A stretch of 64,000 bases of DNA from contig JALHMS010000008.1 of NCBI GenBank assembly GCA_022843925.1, positions 114,509 to 178,508 of the forward strand. Reading direction: 5' to 3'. The notes under the pieces were generated by a model, which saw only the letters and a program-made list of their open reading frames with translations, made no database searches and was not told the origin of the DNA. Position 1 is the first letter of the stretch. Each line of letters begins with the position of its first letter. Below are positions 10,478 through 18,905 of this stretch, in pieces. Origin of the DNA: Burkholderiales bacterium. GTDB taxonomy: Bacteria > Pseudomonadota > Gammaproteobacteria > Burkholderiales > Ga0077523. Made by a program: the position numbers and the translations under genes.

Positions 10478-11219
10478 CCGTACTGTCGCCGTCGTCGGAT
10501 TCAACGCGACCGAGCTCCTCGTGCTGGGCAGCATCTTCGGGCTCGCCGCGAAGCGGATCCCGCGGTTCGTCCGGCACACCGACTCAGCCACACAGCCCGA
10601 TCTCTTCCTGGCCGATGCCGACGATGGCTCCGCGGTCGCCGAGCTGCTAAGACGCAATGCGGACGCGCGGGTGCCGGTGGTCCTCGTGGGGGCGTCGGAT
10701 CACGGCACCGGATGGCCCCTCCTGCCCCGGCCGCTCCAGTGGGCCGGCGTGATCGTGGCCTTCGACCACGCCATCCGTGCCACGGGGCCCAACGCATCGG
10801 CGCCGCTGTCACCGGTCCGTCGTACAGCAAAGCGGACCGAGCCGGACACCATCCTGATCGTCGGCAGCGACCGGGGCTTCAATGCACTGGTCTTCGACCG
10901 CCTCTCCCGGCACGCGGTCGCCATCGAGGATGTCCCCGATGCCGATGCAGCCCTGGCGAGATTCGCCGATGGCCACTATCCCTGCGTGATCATCGATAGC
11001 GATTCCCGCGGCTCGGAGGGCTTGCGCCTCTGCAAGGCGATCAAGTCGCGCAAGGGTGGCCAACCCACCGCAGTGATCATCGCCAGCAGTGGCACCGAAC
11101 AGTTCGATCGTGTCCGCGCGACGATGGCGGGGTGCGACGCGTTCCTCGCCAAACCGGTGTCCGAGCGAAAACTCGACGACGCGATCCAGCGTTACGTGGC
11201 GGCGGCCGCCGCGTACTGA
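10467..11219 (+). CDS. Response-regulator protein with C-terminal receiver, partner of the adjacent kinase
   Basis: 250 aa. The C-terminal half is a receiver domain: DTILIVGSDRGFNALVFDRL, CVIIDSDSRGSEGLRLCKAI with the probable phosphoacceptor Asp, VIIASSGT and FLAKPVSERKLDDAI with the conserved Lys-Pro. The N-terminal half (TVAVVGFNATELLVLGSIFG ... ADARVPVVLVGASDH) looks like a second, degenerate receiver fold without an acidic pocket. No DNA-binding output domain is present. The start at 10467 lies inside the end of the kinase gene, so the pair forms an operon. The REP-like repeat block begins just after the stop codon. Confidence 0.75.
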   Translation: MQDSRTVAVVGFNATELLVLGSIFGLAAKRIPRFVRHTDSATQPDLFLADADDGSAVAELLRRNADARVPVVLVGASDHGTGWPLLPRPLQWAGVIVAFDHAIRATGPNASAPLSPVRRTAKRTEPDTILIVGSDRGFNALVFDRLSRHAVAIEDVPDADAALARFADGHYPCVIIDSDSRGSEGLRLCKAIKSRKGGQPTAVIIASSGTEQFDRVRATMAGCDAFLAKPVSERKLDDAIQRYVAAAAAY

Positions 11220-11240
11220 GCGCCTCTCGGGCCTCGCGGC

Positions 11241-11304
11241 CCGCGGCGGGTTGGTCGCAGAGGGTGTACCAACAAGGGGAGGGCCCCTTGTATATCCCTC
11301 GTCG
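11241..11304. repeat. Inverted single copy of the 121-bp repeat found at the window end
   Basis: This stretch, containing AGGGGAGGGCCCCTTGTATA, is closely similar to the reverse complement of the 121-bp tandem unit at 63751-64000. Similarity runs from the CCGCGGCGG block through GTATATCCC. It is therefore the same element in opposite orientation. No open frame of coding character is present. Confidence 0.7.
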
Positions 11305-11337
11305 ATGCGCCACCGACCTTTGAAACTGGCACGCTGT

Positions 11338-11939
11338 TGTAGGAGCGGCCCATGGCCGCGAGAGCGTTGGTTCCGGTTGAAGCGTTTCCCTGCGTCCACC
11401 TCGCGCCCTGCATGGCGCTCGGATTCGGGAGGCACAAGACAGTGCGCAGGCACTGTCTTGTGTCCACCCTCATCCACTGCTTTCGGGGCCATGGGCCCCT
11501 CCTACAGGGACGGTGGATGCGCCACCGACCGAAAGCATGCGGATGTCTTCTGTAGGAGCGGCCCATGGCCGCGAGAGCGTTGGTTCCGGTCGGAGCGTTT
11601 CCTTGTGTCCACCTCGCGCCCTGCATGGCGCTCGGATTCGGGAGGCACAAGACGGTGCGCAGGCACTGTCTTGTGTCCACCCTCATCCACTGCTTTCGGG
11701 GCCATGGGCCCCTCCTGCAGGGACGGTGGATGCGCCACCGACCGAAAGCATGCGGATGTCTTCTGTAGGAGCGGCCCATGGCCGCGAAAGCGTTGGTTCC
11801 GGTCGGAGCGTTTCCTTGCGTCCACCTCGCGCCCTGCATGGCGCTCGGATTCGGGAGGCACAAGACAGTGCGCAGGCACTGTCTTGTGTCCACCCTCATC
11901 CACTGCTTTCGGGGCCATGGGCCCCTCCTACAGGGGGCG
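11338..11939. repeat. Three-copy 213-bp tandem repeat with REP-like palindromes
   Basis: Units begin TGTAGGAGCGGCCCATGG at 11338, 11551 and 11764, a spacing of exactly 213 bp, and differ by only a handful of substitutions. The third unit is truncated near 11939. Each unit contains three palindromic parts: the leading CGGCCCATGGCCG, an internal pair CACAAGACAGTGC / GCACTGTCTTGTG, and the closing GGGGCCATGGGCCCCTCCTA, which is complementary in type to the leader. The layout resembles REP/BIME elements. Open frames through the block are by-products of the repeat and GC bias. No REP-associated (RAYT) transposase is in the window. Confidence 0.93.
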
Positions 11940-11950
11940 GTGGGTGCCTC

Positions 11951-14599
11951 TCACGCGAGCGCGCGCGTCACGACCTCGGTCACATCCTTCGACAGCCCTT
12001 CGGTGTCGCGGATGCGTTCCAGCGCCGCACGGGCGTGACCCTGTCTGACGCCGTCGAACTTCTTCCAGCGATCCATGGACCGCGCGAGGCGCGAGGCCAC
12101 CTGCGGGTTGAGCGCGTCCAGCTGGATCACGCAGTCGGCGAGGAAGTCGTAGCCGCTGCCGTCGGCGGCGTGGAAGTGCACCGGGTTGAAATGGCAGAAG
12201 CTCCCGGTCACGGAGCGCGCGCGGTTGGGGTTGCGGATGTCGAAGTCCGCATGCGCCATCAGCGCCTTCACCCGGCCGAGGGCGCCCGGGAGGCGCGACA
12301 TCGCCTGCACCGCGAACCACTTGTCGAGCACGAGCGCCTCGTGGCGCCAACGCGCATGGAAGCTCGCGAGGGCCTCCTCCCGCTGCGGAACATCGGCGTT
12401 GGCGAGGGCCGTCAGCGCGGCCATCGCATCGGTCATGTTGTCGGCACCCGAGAACTGCGCCGCGCAGATGGCGACGATCTCGCCGTCGTCCTCCAGTTCC
12501 ATCAGATAGCCGAGACACAGATTGCGGAGCGCCCGGCGGCCGGCAGCCGTCGCGTCCGGGCTGAAGCGCCCCGGGTTCGCCATCGCGCGATAGGTGGCCA
12601 GCAGTTCGCCGCGCAGCGTGGTGGCCAGCTGCCGTCGCAGCGCGACCCGCACCGCGTGGATCGCGTCGGGATCCACGACCGCCATCTGCTCGCCGACGTA
12701 GCTTTCCGAAGGCAGCGCCAGCGCCTCCGCAGCAAAGGCAGGATCCCCTGCGGCATCGGCGAGCACGCGACCGAACGCGGCGACGAACGATTCCGGTGCG
12801 GCGAACGCCTCGCCGGCATGACGCGCCGCGACCCCGCGCAGGATGAGCCCCACCGCGAGCCGCTGCCCGGCCTCCCAGCGATTGAACGGATCGCTGTCGT
12901 GCGCGACGAGATGCGTGAGCTGTGCCTCGCTGTAGTCGAAATCCAGAACGATGGGCGCCGAGAAGCCGCGCGCCAGCGACGGAACCGGGGCTGCCGCCAC
13001 GTCGACGAAGGTGAACGTCTGCTCCGACTCCGTGAGCGAGAGCACGCGCGTGCCGCCCGCCGCAGCCTGCTCGCCGGCAAGGCGCAGCGGCACATCGGTG
13101 CCGTCCTCGGCCACGAGGCCCACCGCGAACGGGATGTGCAGCGGGTGCTCCTCCGGTTGTCCGGGTGTCGGCGCGCACGATTGGCGCAGCGTCAGCGAGT
13201 AGGTGCGCGCCGCGGCATCGTGTTGGCCGGTCGCATCGACGCGCGGGGTGCCCGCCTGGTCGTACCAGCGGCGGAAGAGGCGGAGATCCGTGCCGCTCGC
13301 GTCTTCCATGGCCTGCACGAACTCGTCGCACGTGACGGCCTGTCCGTCGTGTCGCGCGAAGTAGAGATCCATGCCGCGGCGGAACGCGTCCGCGCCGATC
13401 AGCGTATGGATCATCCGCACGACTTCCGCACCCTTCTCGTACACGGTCGCGGTGTAGAAGTTGGAGATCTCCATGTAGGCCTGCGGACGGATGGGGTGCG
13501 CCATCGGACCTGCGTCCTCGGGGAACTGCATGGCCCGCAGGCCTCGCACCTCCTGGATGCGCTGCACCGGGCGCGAGTACGTGTCGGCGCCGTACTCCTG
13601 GTCGCGGAACACCGTGAGGCCTTCCTTCAGCGAGAGCTGGAACCAGTCGCGGCAGGTCACGCGGTTGCCCGTCCAGTTGTGGAAGTATTCGTGGGCCACC
13701 ACGCGGTCGACGTTCAGGAAGTCGGCGTCGGTCGCGGTGTCGGCGCGGGCCAGCACGTACTTCGTGTTGAAGATGTTGAGCCCCTTGTTCTCCATCGCGC
13801 CCATGTTGAAGTCGCCCACCGCGACGATCATGAAGCGCTCGAGATCGAGCTCGAGTCCGAAGACCTGCTCGTCCCAGCGCATCGAACGCTTCAGGCTGTC
13901 CATCGCGAAGCCCGCCTGGTCGAGCTTGCCGGGCTCCACGTAAACCTGCAGCAGCGCGTCGCGGCCCGATGCGGTGACGAATCGATCCTCCAGGACCTCG
14001 AGCTTCGCCGCCACCATCGCGAACAGGTACGAAGGCTTGGGGAAGGGATCCTCCCAGCGGGCGTAGTGACGGCCACCCGGCTCGTCGCCCTGGGCCACCA
14101 GGTTGCCGTTCGAGAGCAGCACCGGATATCGCACCCGATCGGCGTGGAGGCTCACCGTGTATCGCGCCATGACGTCGGGCCGGTCGAGGAACCACGTGAT
14201 GCGCCGGAACCCCTCGGATTCGCACTGCGTGAAGAGGCCGTCCTTCGACTTGAAGAAGCCCATCAGCTTCGTGTTTCCGAACGGGTCGATGAGCACCACG
14301 GTCTCGAGCGTGAAGGCATCCGGCGTGCGATGGATGGTCAGCCGGTCCTCTGTCACGCTGATCTCGTCGGCCGCGAGCTTCCGGCCGTCGATCGACGCCG
14401 ACTCGTGGGAGAGTTCGTCGCCGTCGAGCACGAGCGGCGCGTCCGCCGTGCGGCCGGCAGGATTGCGGCGCATGGCGAGCGTCGCGCGGACCCTCGCATG
14501 CTCGTCGCGGATGTCCACGTGGAGGTGAACGGTGTCGATGAGGAACGCCGGCGGGGCGTAGTCGGAGAGCTGGATGAGCTGGGGGGTGGCGTCGCGCAT
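11951..14599 (-). CDS. pepN: Aminopeptidase N
   Basis: 882 aa, the normal length of the gammaproteobacterial-type PepN (M1 zinc metallopeptidase) that trims N-terminal residues from peptides in the cytosol. The substrate-anchoring motif VGDFNMGAMENKGLNIFN precedes the zinc site VVAHEYFHNWTGN (His303, Glu304, His307) and the distal Glu in LKEGLTVFRDQEY. The C-terminal alpha-helical domain runs to ITRALA-type ending VVTRALA. The start MRDATPQLIQL is preferred because it gives the typical short leader before the first beta domain; a further ATG 11 codons upstream is possible. Its 3' end lies only 12 bp from the tandem repeat. Confidence 0.95.
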   Translation of the reverse strand: MRDATPQLIQLSDYAPPAFLIDTVHLHVDIRDEHARVRATLAMRRNPAGRTADAPLVLDGDELSHESASIDGRKLAADEISVTEDRLTIHRTPDAFTLETVVLIDPFGNTKLMGFFKSKDGLFTQCESEGFRRITWFLDRPDVMARYTVSLHADRVRYPVLLSNGNLVAQGDEPGGRHYARWEDPFPKPSYLFAMVAAKLEVLEDRFVTASGRDALLQVYVEPGKLDQAGFAMDSLKRSMRWDEQVFGLELDLERFMIVAVGDFNMGAMENKGLNIFNTKYVLARADTATDADFLNVDRVVAHEYFHNWTGNRVTCRDWFQLSLKEGLTVFRDQEYGADTYSRPVQRIQEVRGLRAMQFPEDAGPMAHPIRPQAYMEISNFYTATVYEKGAEVVRMIHTLIGADAFRRGMDLYFARHDGQAVTCDEFVQAMEDASGTDLRLFRRWYDQAGTPRVDATGQHDAAARTYSLTLRQSCAPTPGQPEEHPLHIPFAVGLVAEDGTDVPLRLAGEQAAAGGTRVLSLTESEQTFTFVDVAAAPVPSLARGFSAPIVLDFDYSEAQLTHLVAHDSDPFNRWEAGQRLAVGLILRGVAARHAGEAFAAPESFVAAFGRVLADAAGDPAFAAEALALPSESYVGEQMAVVDPDAIHAVRVALRRQLATTLRGELLATYRAMANPGRFSPDATAAGRRALRNLCLGYLMELEDDGEIVAICAAQFSGADNMTDAMAALTALANADVPQREEALASFHARWRHEALVLDKWFAVQAMSRLPGALGRVKALMAHADFDIRNPNRARSVTGSFCHFNPVHFHAADGSGYDFLADCVIQLDALNPQVASRLARSMDRWKKFDGVRQGHARAALERIRDTEGLSKDVTEVVTRALA

Positions 14600-14715
14600 G
14601 GGGGCTTCCGTGGATGGCGGTGGAACACGCACGGGGCCGCGCCTGCGCGCGAGCCCCGTGTTCAGTCTCTTGGTGCCCGGATGTTACCTCCCGGTTCCCC
14701 GGCCGAACTCCGACC

Positions 14716-16137
14716 TCACGCCGCCCGACGTTCACGCTGCTGCAGGCGGGCCCGGAGCTTCGCATCGGCATCGCGCAGCGCCGTGCGGAGTCCTTCCTCC
14801 ACCACCGGGTGATAGAAGGGCATCTCCAGCATGCGGGCGACGGTCATCTCCGACTGGACGCCCCACGCCAGCAGATGCGCGAGGTGTTCCGCGTCCGGGC
14901 CGATCATCTCGGCCCCCAGCACCCGCCCGGTCGCGATATCCGCATAGACGTGGAGCAGGCCGCGGTTGCGCAGCATCACCCGGGCGCGGCCCTGGTTCTC
15001 GAACGACACCGCACCCGTCACGATGGTGTCCGGATCCAGTGCCGACAGCCGCTCGCCGACGGTGGCGAGCTGCGGGTCCGTGAACACCGCCGCCAGCGGC
15101 GCGCGCCGGAGGCCGGGCCGGACGTCGGGGAAGCGTGCCGCGTTGTCGCCGGCGATGCGACCCTCGTCGGCCGCCTCGTGCAGCAGCGGCAGATCGTTGT
15201 TGGCGTCGCCCGCGATGAAGATCGACGAGCGCCCGCACTGCAGGGTCCGTCGATCGAAGCGGGGAACGCCGCGACCGTCGAGTTCGACGCCGGCGAACTC
15301 CAGACCGATCCCGCGGACGTTGGGCGCCCGGCCGGTGGCGGCCAGCACGTGGTCCACGACGATGCGACGCGAGCGATCGTCGCGGTCGGTGAACATGACC
15401 TCCACACCGTCGATCACGCGCTGCACCGACGACACCTTCGCGTCGGCATCGAGGAAGAACTCGCGTCCGAACTGCGCGGCCGCGTAGTCGCGCACCACCG
15501 GATCCGAGAACGGCCCCACCGCGCCGCCGACGCCGAACATGTGGACCTCCACGCCTAGCCGGTGCAGTGCCTGGCCCAGTTCGAGACCGATCACGCCGGG
15601 CCCGAACACCGCCACCGCGGCGGGCAGATCGTCCCAGTCGAAGAGATCGTCATTCACCACGAGCCGGTCGCCCGCGCCGCGCAGCACGGGTGGGACTGAC
15701 GGGGAGGAACCCGTGGCGATGACGGCGCGGCTGAACTCCACCTCCGTGTGGTCGTCGACGACGAGCGCGTGCGGATCGGTGAAGCGCGCCCGGCCGCGGA
15801 TGCGGTGGGCTTCGGGGATGCTCTCGACACCTTCCAGCACGAAGCCCACGAAGCGATCGCGCTCCCGCTTCACGCGGGCCATCACGGCGCGGCCATCGAC
15901 GTGCATGCGACCTTCGAGGCGGAGCCCGAACTCGGCCCAGTTGTCCAGCCCGTGGGCTGCGTCGGCCGCGGCGATCAGCAGCTTGCTCGGCATGCATCCG
16001 ACGCGGGCGCAGGTGGTCCCGTACGGTCCGCCCTCGATGATCACGGCGCGCCTGCCGGCGGCGATCGCGGCGCGGTAGGCGGCGAGCCCGGCGGTGCCGG
16101 CGCCGATCACGGCCACGTCGGTGTCGATGGTGTGCAT
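14716..16137 (-). CDS. Dihydrolipoamide-dehydrogenase-like flavoprotein disulfide reductase
   Basis: 473 aa class I pyridine-nucleotide disulfide oxidoreductase. The FAD-binding GAGTAGLAAYRAA is near the N terminus, and the redox pair is Cys43/Cys48 in TTCARVGCMPSKL. The NAD site is VAVFGPGVIGLELGQAL, the second FAD motif is IFIAGDANNDLPLLHEAADEG, and the C-terminal interface has the catalytic His in PFYHPVVEEGLRTALRD. Dihydrolipoyl dehydrogenase is the closest family, but no 2-oxoacid dehydrogenase genes are present. Position directly after the peroxiredoxin-glutaredoxin gene, next to oxyR, suggests it recycles thiols for peroxide detoxification. Confidence 0.85.
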   Translation of the reverse strand: MHTIDTDVAVIGAGTAGLAAYRAAIAAGRRAVIIEGGPYGTTCARVGCMPSKLLIAAADAAHGLDNWAEFGLRLEGRMHVDGRAVMARVKRERDRFVGFVLEGVESIPEAHRIRGRARFTDPHALVVDDHTEVEFSRAVIATGSSPSVPPVLRGAGDRLVVNDDLFDWDDLPAAVAVFGPGVIGLELGQALHRLGVEVHMFGVGGAVGPFSDPVVRDYAAAQFGREFFLDADAKVSSVQRVIDGVEVMFTDRDDRSRRIVVDHVLAATGRAPNVRGIGLEFAGVELDGRGVPRFDRRTLQCGRSSIFIAGDANNDLPLLHEAADEGRIAGDNAARFPDVRPGLRRAPLAAVFTDPQLATVGERLSALDPDTIVTGAVSFENQGRARVMLRNRGLLHVYADIATGRVLGAEMIGPDAEHLAHLLAWGVQSEMTVARMLEMPFYHPVVEEGLRTALRDADAKLRARLQQRERRAA

Positions 16138-16218
16138 GGTGTGCTTCCTGGGTGTTCGTGGATCCGGGGACTGCACCGCCGGGAAGGTGCCCTCCCGGCG
16201 GATTCCTTCAACGGCCGA

Positions 16219-16962
16219 TCACGCGGCCTTGCGCTGACGGGCCCACTGTTCCAGCTGCTCGGCTCCGCCGATGTACTCGCCGTTCACGAAGATCTGCGGC
16301 ACGGTCTGCTGGCCGGTGACGGCGCCCACGATGCGGCTGCGGGTGCTGTGGGGCAGCGGGATCTCGGCGTAGTCGTAGCCGAGTTCCGTGAGCAGGGCCT
16401 TCGCCTTCGCGCAGAAGCTGCAACCTTCGCGGGTGAAGATCGCCACCTGGTCGGGTTTCCGCGCGCTCGGGTTGATGTAGGCGAGCATCGTGTCGGCGTC
16501 GGAAACCTCGAACGGATCACCGGGCTTCTGCGGCTCGATGAACTGCTTCTCGATCACGCCGTCGCGCACGAGCATCGAGTAGCGCCACGAACGCTTGCCG
16601 AAACCGAGGTCCGCCTTGTCGACCAGCAGGCCCACGCCTTCGGTGAACTCGCCGTTGCCATCCGGCACGAGCGTGATGTTCGAGGCCTCCTGGTCCTTCG
16701 CCCATTCGTTCATCACGAACGTGTCATTGACCGAGACGCAGAGGATCGCGTCGACGCCGTTCGCCTTGAAGGCTGGCGCGAGTTCGTTGTAGCGGGGCAG
16801 GTGGGTGGACGAGCAGGTGGGCGTGAACGCGCCGGGCAGCGAGAACACCACCACGGTCTTGCCGGCGAACAGGTCGGCGGTGGTGACGCTCTTCCATTCG
16901 TTGTTCTCGCGGATGCGGAACGTGACATCGGGGACGCGCTTGCCTTCGAAGCTGGGGAACAT
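16219..16962 (-). CDS. Peroxiredoxin-glutaredoxin fusion (hybrid Prx5)
   Basis: 247 aa. Residues ~1-165 are a Prx5-type peroxiredoxin with peroxidatic Cys50 in [15 protein letters not shown]. Residues ~172-247 are a glutaredoxin with the redox pair Cys181/Cys184 in [10 protein letters not shown] and the [14 protein letters not shown] segment. Such hybrids reduce H2O2 and alkyl hydroperoxides using glutathione. The start at 16962 has AGGAGA upstream. It is divergent from oxyR with an OxyR box in the spacer, so peroxide induction is expected. The flavoprotein gene follows after 81 bp. Confidence 0.95.
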   Translation of the reverse strand: MFPSFEGKRVPDVTFRIRENNEWKSVTTADLFAGKTVVVFSLPGAFTPTCSSTHLPRYNELAPAFKANGVDAILCVSVNDTFVMNEWAKDQEASNITLVPDGNGEFTEGVGLLVDKADLGFGKRSWRYSMLVRDGVIEKQFIEPQKPGDPFEVSDADTMLAYINPSARKPDQVAIFTREGCSFCAKAKALLTELGYDYAEIPLPHSTRSRIVGAVTGQQTVPQIFVNGEYIGGAEQLEQWARQRKAA

Positions 16963-17085
16963 GGAATCTCTCCTGACGGTTGGGTTGCGGAATCTAAGCC
17001 TGCCCGTGCCTTCGACCGGTGTCGGTGCGGTGGGGCGCTGCAGGACCACGAAACGAAGTCTGCCGACGCCGCTTCCGGGCGACCA

Positions 17086-17122
17086 ATACCTTGTTACGAT
17101 CTCCGCGATAGGCAATCCCTAT
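17086..17122. promoter_or_regulatory. OxyR binding site (four half-sites)
   Basis: ATAG (17108-17111), 7 nt, CTAT (17119-17122) is a perfect inner palindrome of the OxyR pattern. In exact register, 7 nt further left, lies ATAC (17086-17089), 7 nt, CGAT (17097-17100), a weaker pair. The resulting 37-bp footprint matches the tetramer layout known for OxyR. It sits in the 214-bp spacer between the divergent oxyR and peroxiredoxin genes, 55 bp before the oxyR start, consistent with autoregulation and activation of the peroxidase gene. Confidence 0.8.
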
Positions 17123-17176
17123 GGCGCCTTTCCGTCCCCTGGAGGGAACGGTGTTCTGCACGAAACGGAGTTCCGC

Positions 17177-18085
17177 ATGACCCTGACGCAACTCGAGTAC
17201 ATCGTGGCGGTGGCCGATCTCCGCCATTTCAGCCGCGCGGCCGATCGCTGTTTCGTGAGCCAGCCGAGCCTGAGCGCCGCCGTGCGCAAGCTCGAGGACG
17301 AACTGGGTGTGCAGATCTTCGAGCGCGGCCCCGGCGAGGTGCTGCTCACCGAGGCCGGCGAAGCCGTCGTCGCACAGGCCCGGCGGGTGCTGGACGAAGC
17401 CGCCCGCGTGAAGTCGGTGGCCAAGGCCCGGTGCGATCCCCTGGACGGGCCGCTCCGCCTCGGCGTGATCCACACCGTCGCGCCCTACCTGCTGCCGGAA
17501 CTGGTGCTGGCGCTGCGGTCGGCAGCGCCGCACATGCCGCTCGACATCGAGGAGAACCAGACCGCGCAGCTCGATCAGATGCTCCGGGGCGGGCTCATCG
17601 ACGTGGCGATCGTCGCGCTGCCGTTCCAGGCGCCGGGCGTCGAGGTGGTGCCCCTGTACGACGAACCGTTCCGGGTCATCGTGCCGAGCGGGGACGAATG
17701 GGCGCGCCGCAAGTCGATCGCCGCCGAGGAGCTGCACGGCCGCGAGCTTCTGCTGCTGTCCATGGGACACTGCTTCCGCGATCAGGTGCTGGACGCCTGC
17801 CACGAGTTCTCGCGGCCCCCGTCGGCCGGCAAGCAGGGCAACTCCCTCGAGACCCTTCGCAGCATGGTGGCCTCGGGGATGGGGATCTCGGTGCTTCCTG
17901 CCAGCGCGCTGACGCCACGCCACACCAGTCCGCTCGTGCGGGTGATCGATTTCGCGGCGCCCCGTCCGATGCGTCGCATCGTGGCCGCGTCCCGCACCGG
18001 ATTCCCCCGGCTGGAGGCCGTGCACCTCATCGCCTCGATCGTGCCGAAGCTCGGTCTGCCGGTGACCGTGGCGTCGGACCGCTGA
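17177..18085 (+). CDS. oxyR: Hydrogen peroxide-sensing transcriptional regulator OxyR
   Basis: 302 aa LysR-type regulator. The N-terminal HTH is LTQLEYIVAVADLRHFSRAA ... VSQPSLSAAVRKLEDELG. The redox cysteines are at exactly the E. coli OxyR positions, Cys199 and Cys208, in MGHCFRDQVLDACHE. Together with IEENQTAQLDQML this identifies OxyR rather than a generic LysR protein. It senses H2O2 by forming a C199-C208 disulfide. It is divergently transcribed from the peroxiredoxin-glutaredoxin gene. Confidence 0.96.
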   Translation: MTLTQLEYIVAVADLRHFSRAADRCFVSQPSLSAAVRKLEDELGVQIFERGPGEVLLTEAGEAVVAQARRVLDEAARVKSVAKARCDPLDGPLRLGVIHTVAPYLLPELVLALRSAAPHMPLDIEENQTAQLDQMLRGGLIDVAIVALPFQAPGVEVVPLYDEPFRVIVPSGDEWARRKSIAAEELHGRELLLLSMGHCFRDQVLDACHEFSRPPSAGKQGNSLETLRSMVASGMGISVLPASALTPRHTSPLVRVIDFAAPRPMRRIVAASRTGFPRLEAVHLIASIVPKLGLPVTVASDR

Positions 18086-18158
18086 ACGGCTGCTCCGACG
18101 GAGTGGTTTCGGGCCCGATGCTCGGTTAGTCTTCCGGGAAACAATCCTCGGGGGCAGC

Positions 18159-18905
18159 ATGGTATCGAGACTCGGACGCGCGATCCTCGGCGTTGCAGCA
18201 CTGATCGTCGTCATGCCGGTGGTCGCCGCCGACACCGCCCAGCACCATGCGATCCGCGAAGGTGCCCGCGCCCTTCCCAAGCGGCTGCTGATGCTCCCGC
18301 CCGACCTGCTGGTCCAGGAGGTCACCGCAGGGGGCGTGATCGAAAAGGTGCCGCAGCGGACAGCGGATGCCGCCAGGCGCTTCCGGACCGCGCTCGCCGC
18401 CATCGCCGCCGAGAGCAAAGGACGCTTCGAGGTGGTGCCCGTCGAACCCGCCGCGGAGGACAGGGAGGCCGTGTCGGACTTCCTCGCGCGTTACGCCGCC
18501 GTCGCCTCGGGCGCCCGCCAGGCGATGTTCGGTGGTCCCGCGTGGGAGCCGCGCCTCGCCCGGTTCGACTACACGCTGGGCGAGGGCCTGCCGACGTTCG
18601 CGCAACGCTACGGGGCCGATGCCGTGCTCGTCACCTCCGGTTCCGCCATGGTCGAGAGCACGGGCCGCGCGGCGCTCAACTTCCTCGGCGGCATGGCCAC
18701 GGCGCTCCTGAGCGGTGGCGTCGGCGCCCATGTCCGCAACGACGATCGCGCCGAGATCGCCATCGGCGTCGTCGATCTCGCGAGCGGCGACCTGCTCTGG
18801 CTGCATAGCCGCCCCGTGCTGCCCAATGTGTTCGAGAACGAGAACGTGAACCGGAATTTCGTGGAGCGGGCGTTCGAGAGCTACGGCGTGGCATCGAAGC
18901 CGTGA
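18159..18905 (+). CDS. Exported protein of unknown function, first gene of an M48 protease operon
   Basis: 248 aa, not recognised. A signal peptide (LGRAILGVAALIVVMPVVAAD) is followed by a soluble domain with ALPKRLLMLPPDLLVQEVTA, a Tyr-Gly-Ala-Asp region (RYGADAVLVTSGSAMVES) and IAIGVVDLASGDLLWLHSRP. The layout resembles small periplasmic or lipoprotein domains that end in a beta-rich half, but it has no lipobox. The stop overlaps the start of the M48 gene (ATGA), so it is translationally coupled to it and probably acts in the envelope. Confidence 0.7.
   Translation: MVSRLGRAILGVAALIVVMPVVAADTAQHHAIREGARALPKRLLMLPPDLLVQEVTAGGVIEKVPQRTADAARRFRTALAAIAAESKGRFEVVPVEPAAEDREAVSDFLARYAAVASGARQAMFGGPAWEPRLARFDYTLGEGLPTFAQRYGADAVLVTSGSAMVESTGRAALNFLGGMATALLSGGVGAHVRNDDRAEIAIGVVDLASGDLLWLHSRPVLPNVFENENVNRNFVERAFESYGVASKP

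Noticed and set aside
11338..11939. Small repeated proteins encoded in each 213-bp unit
   Set aside because: The frames remain open in several registers on both strands because 213 is a multiple of 3 and the DNA is GC-rich. There is no start with a ribosome-binding site and no conserved protein pattern.
11513..14812. A 1099-codon open frame on the plus strand across the 213-bp array and opposite pepN
   Set aside because: It is antisense to a clearly conserved PepN. Its composition is the mirror of high-GC coding DNA, and its start lies inside tandem repeats.
15748..18129. A 793-codon plus-strand open frame through the flavoprotein, Prx-Grx and oxyR genes
   Set aside because: It overlaps three real genes in another frame and has no domain features.
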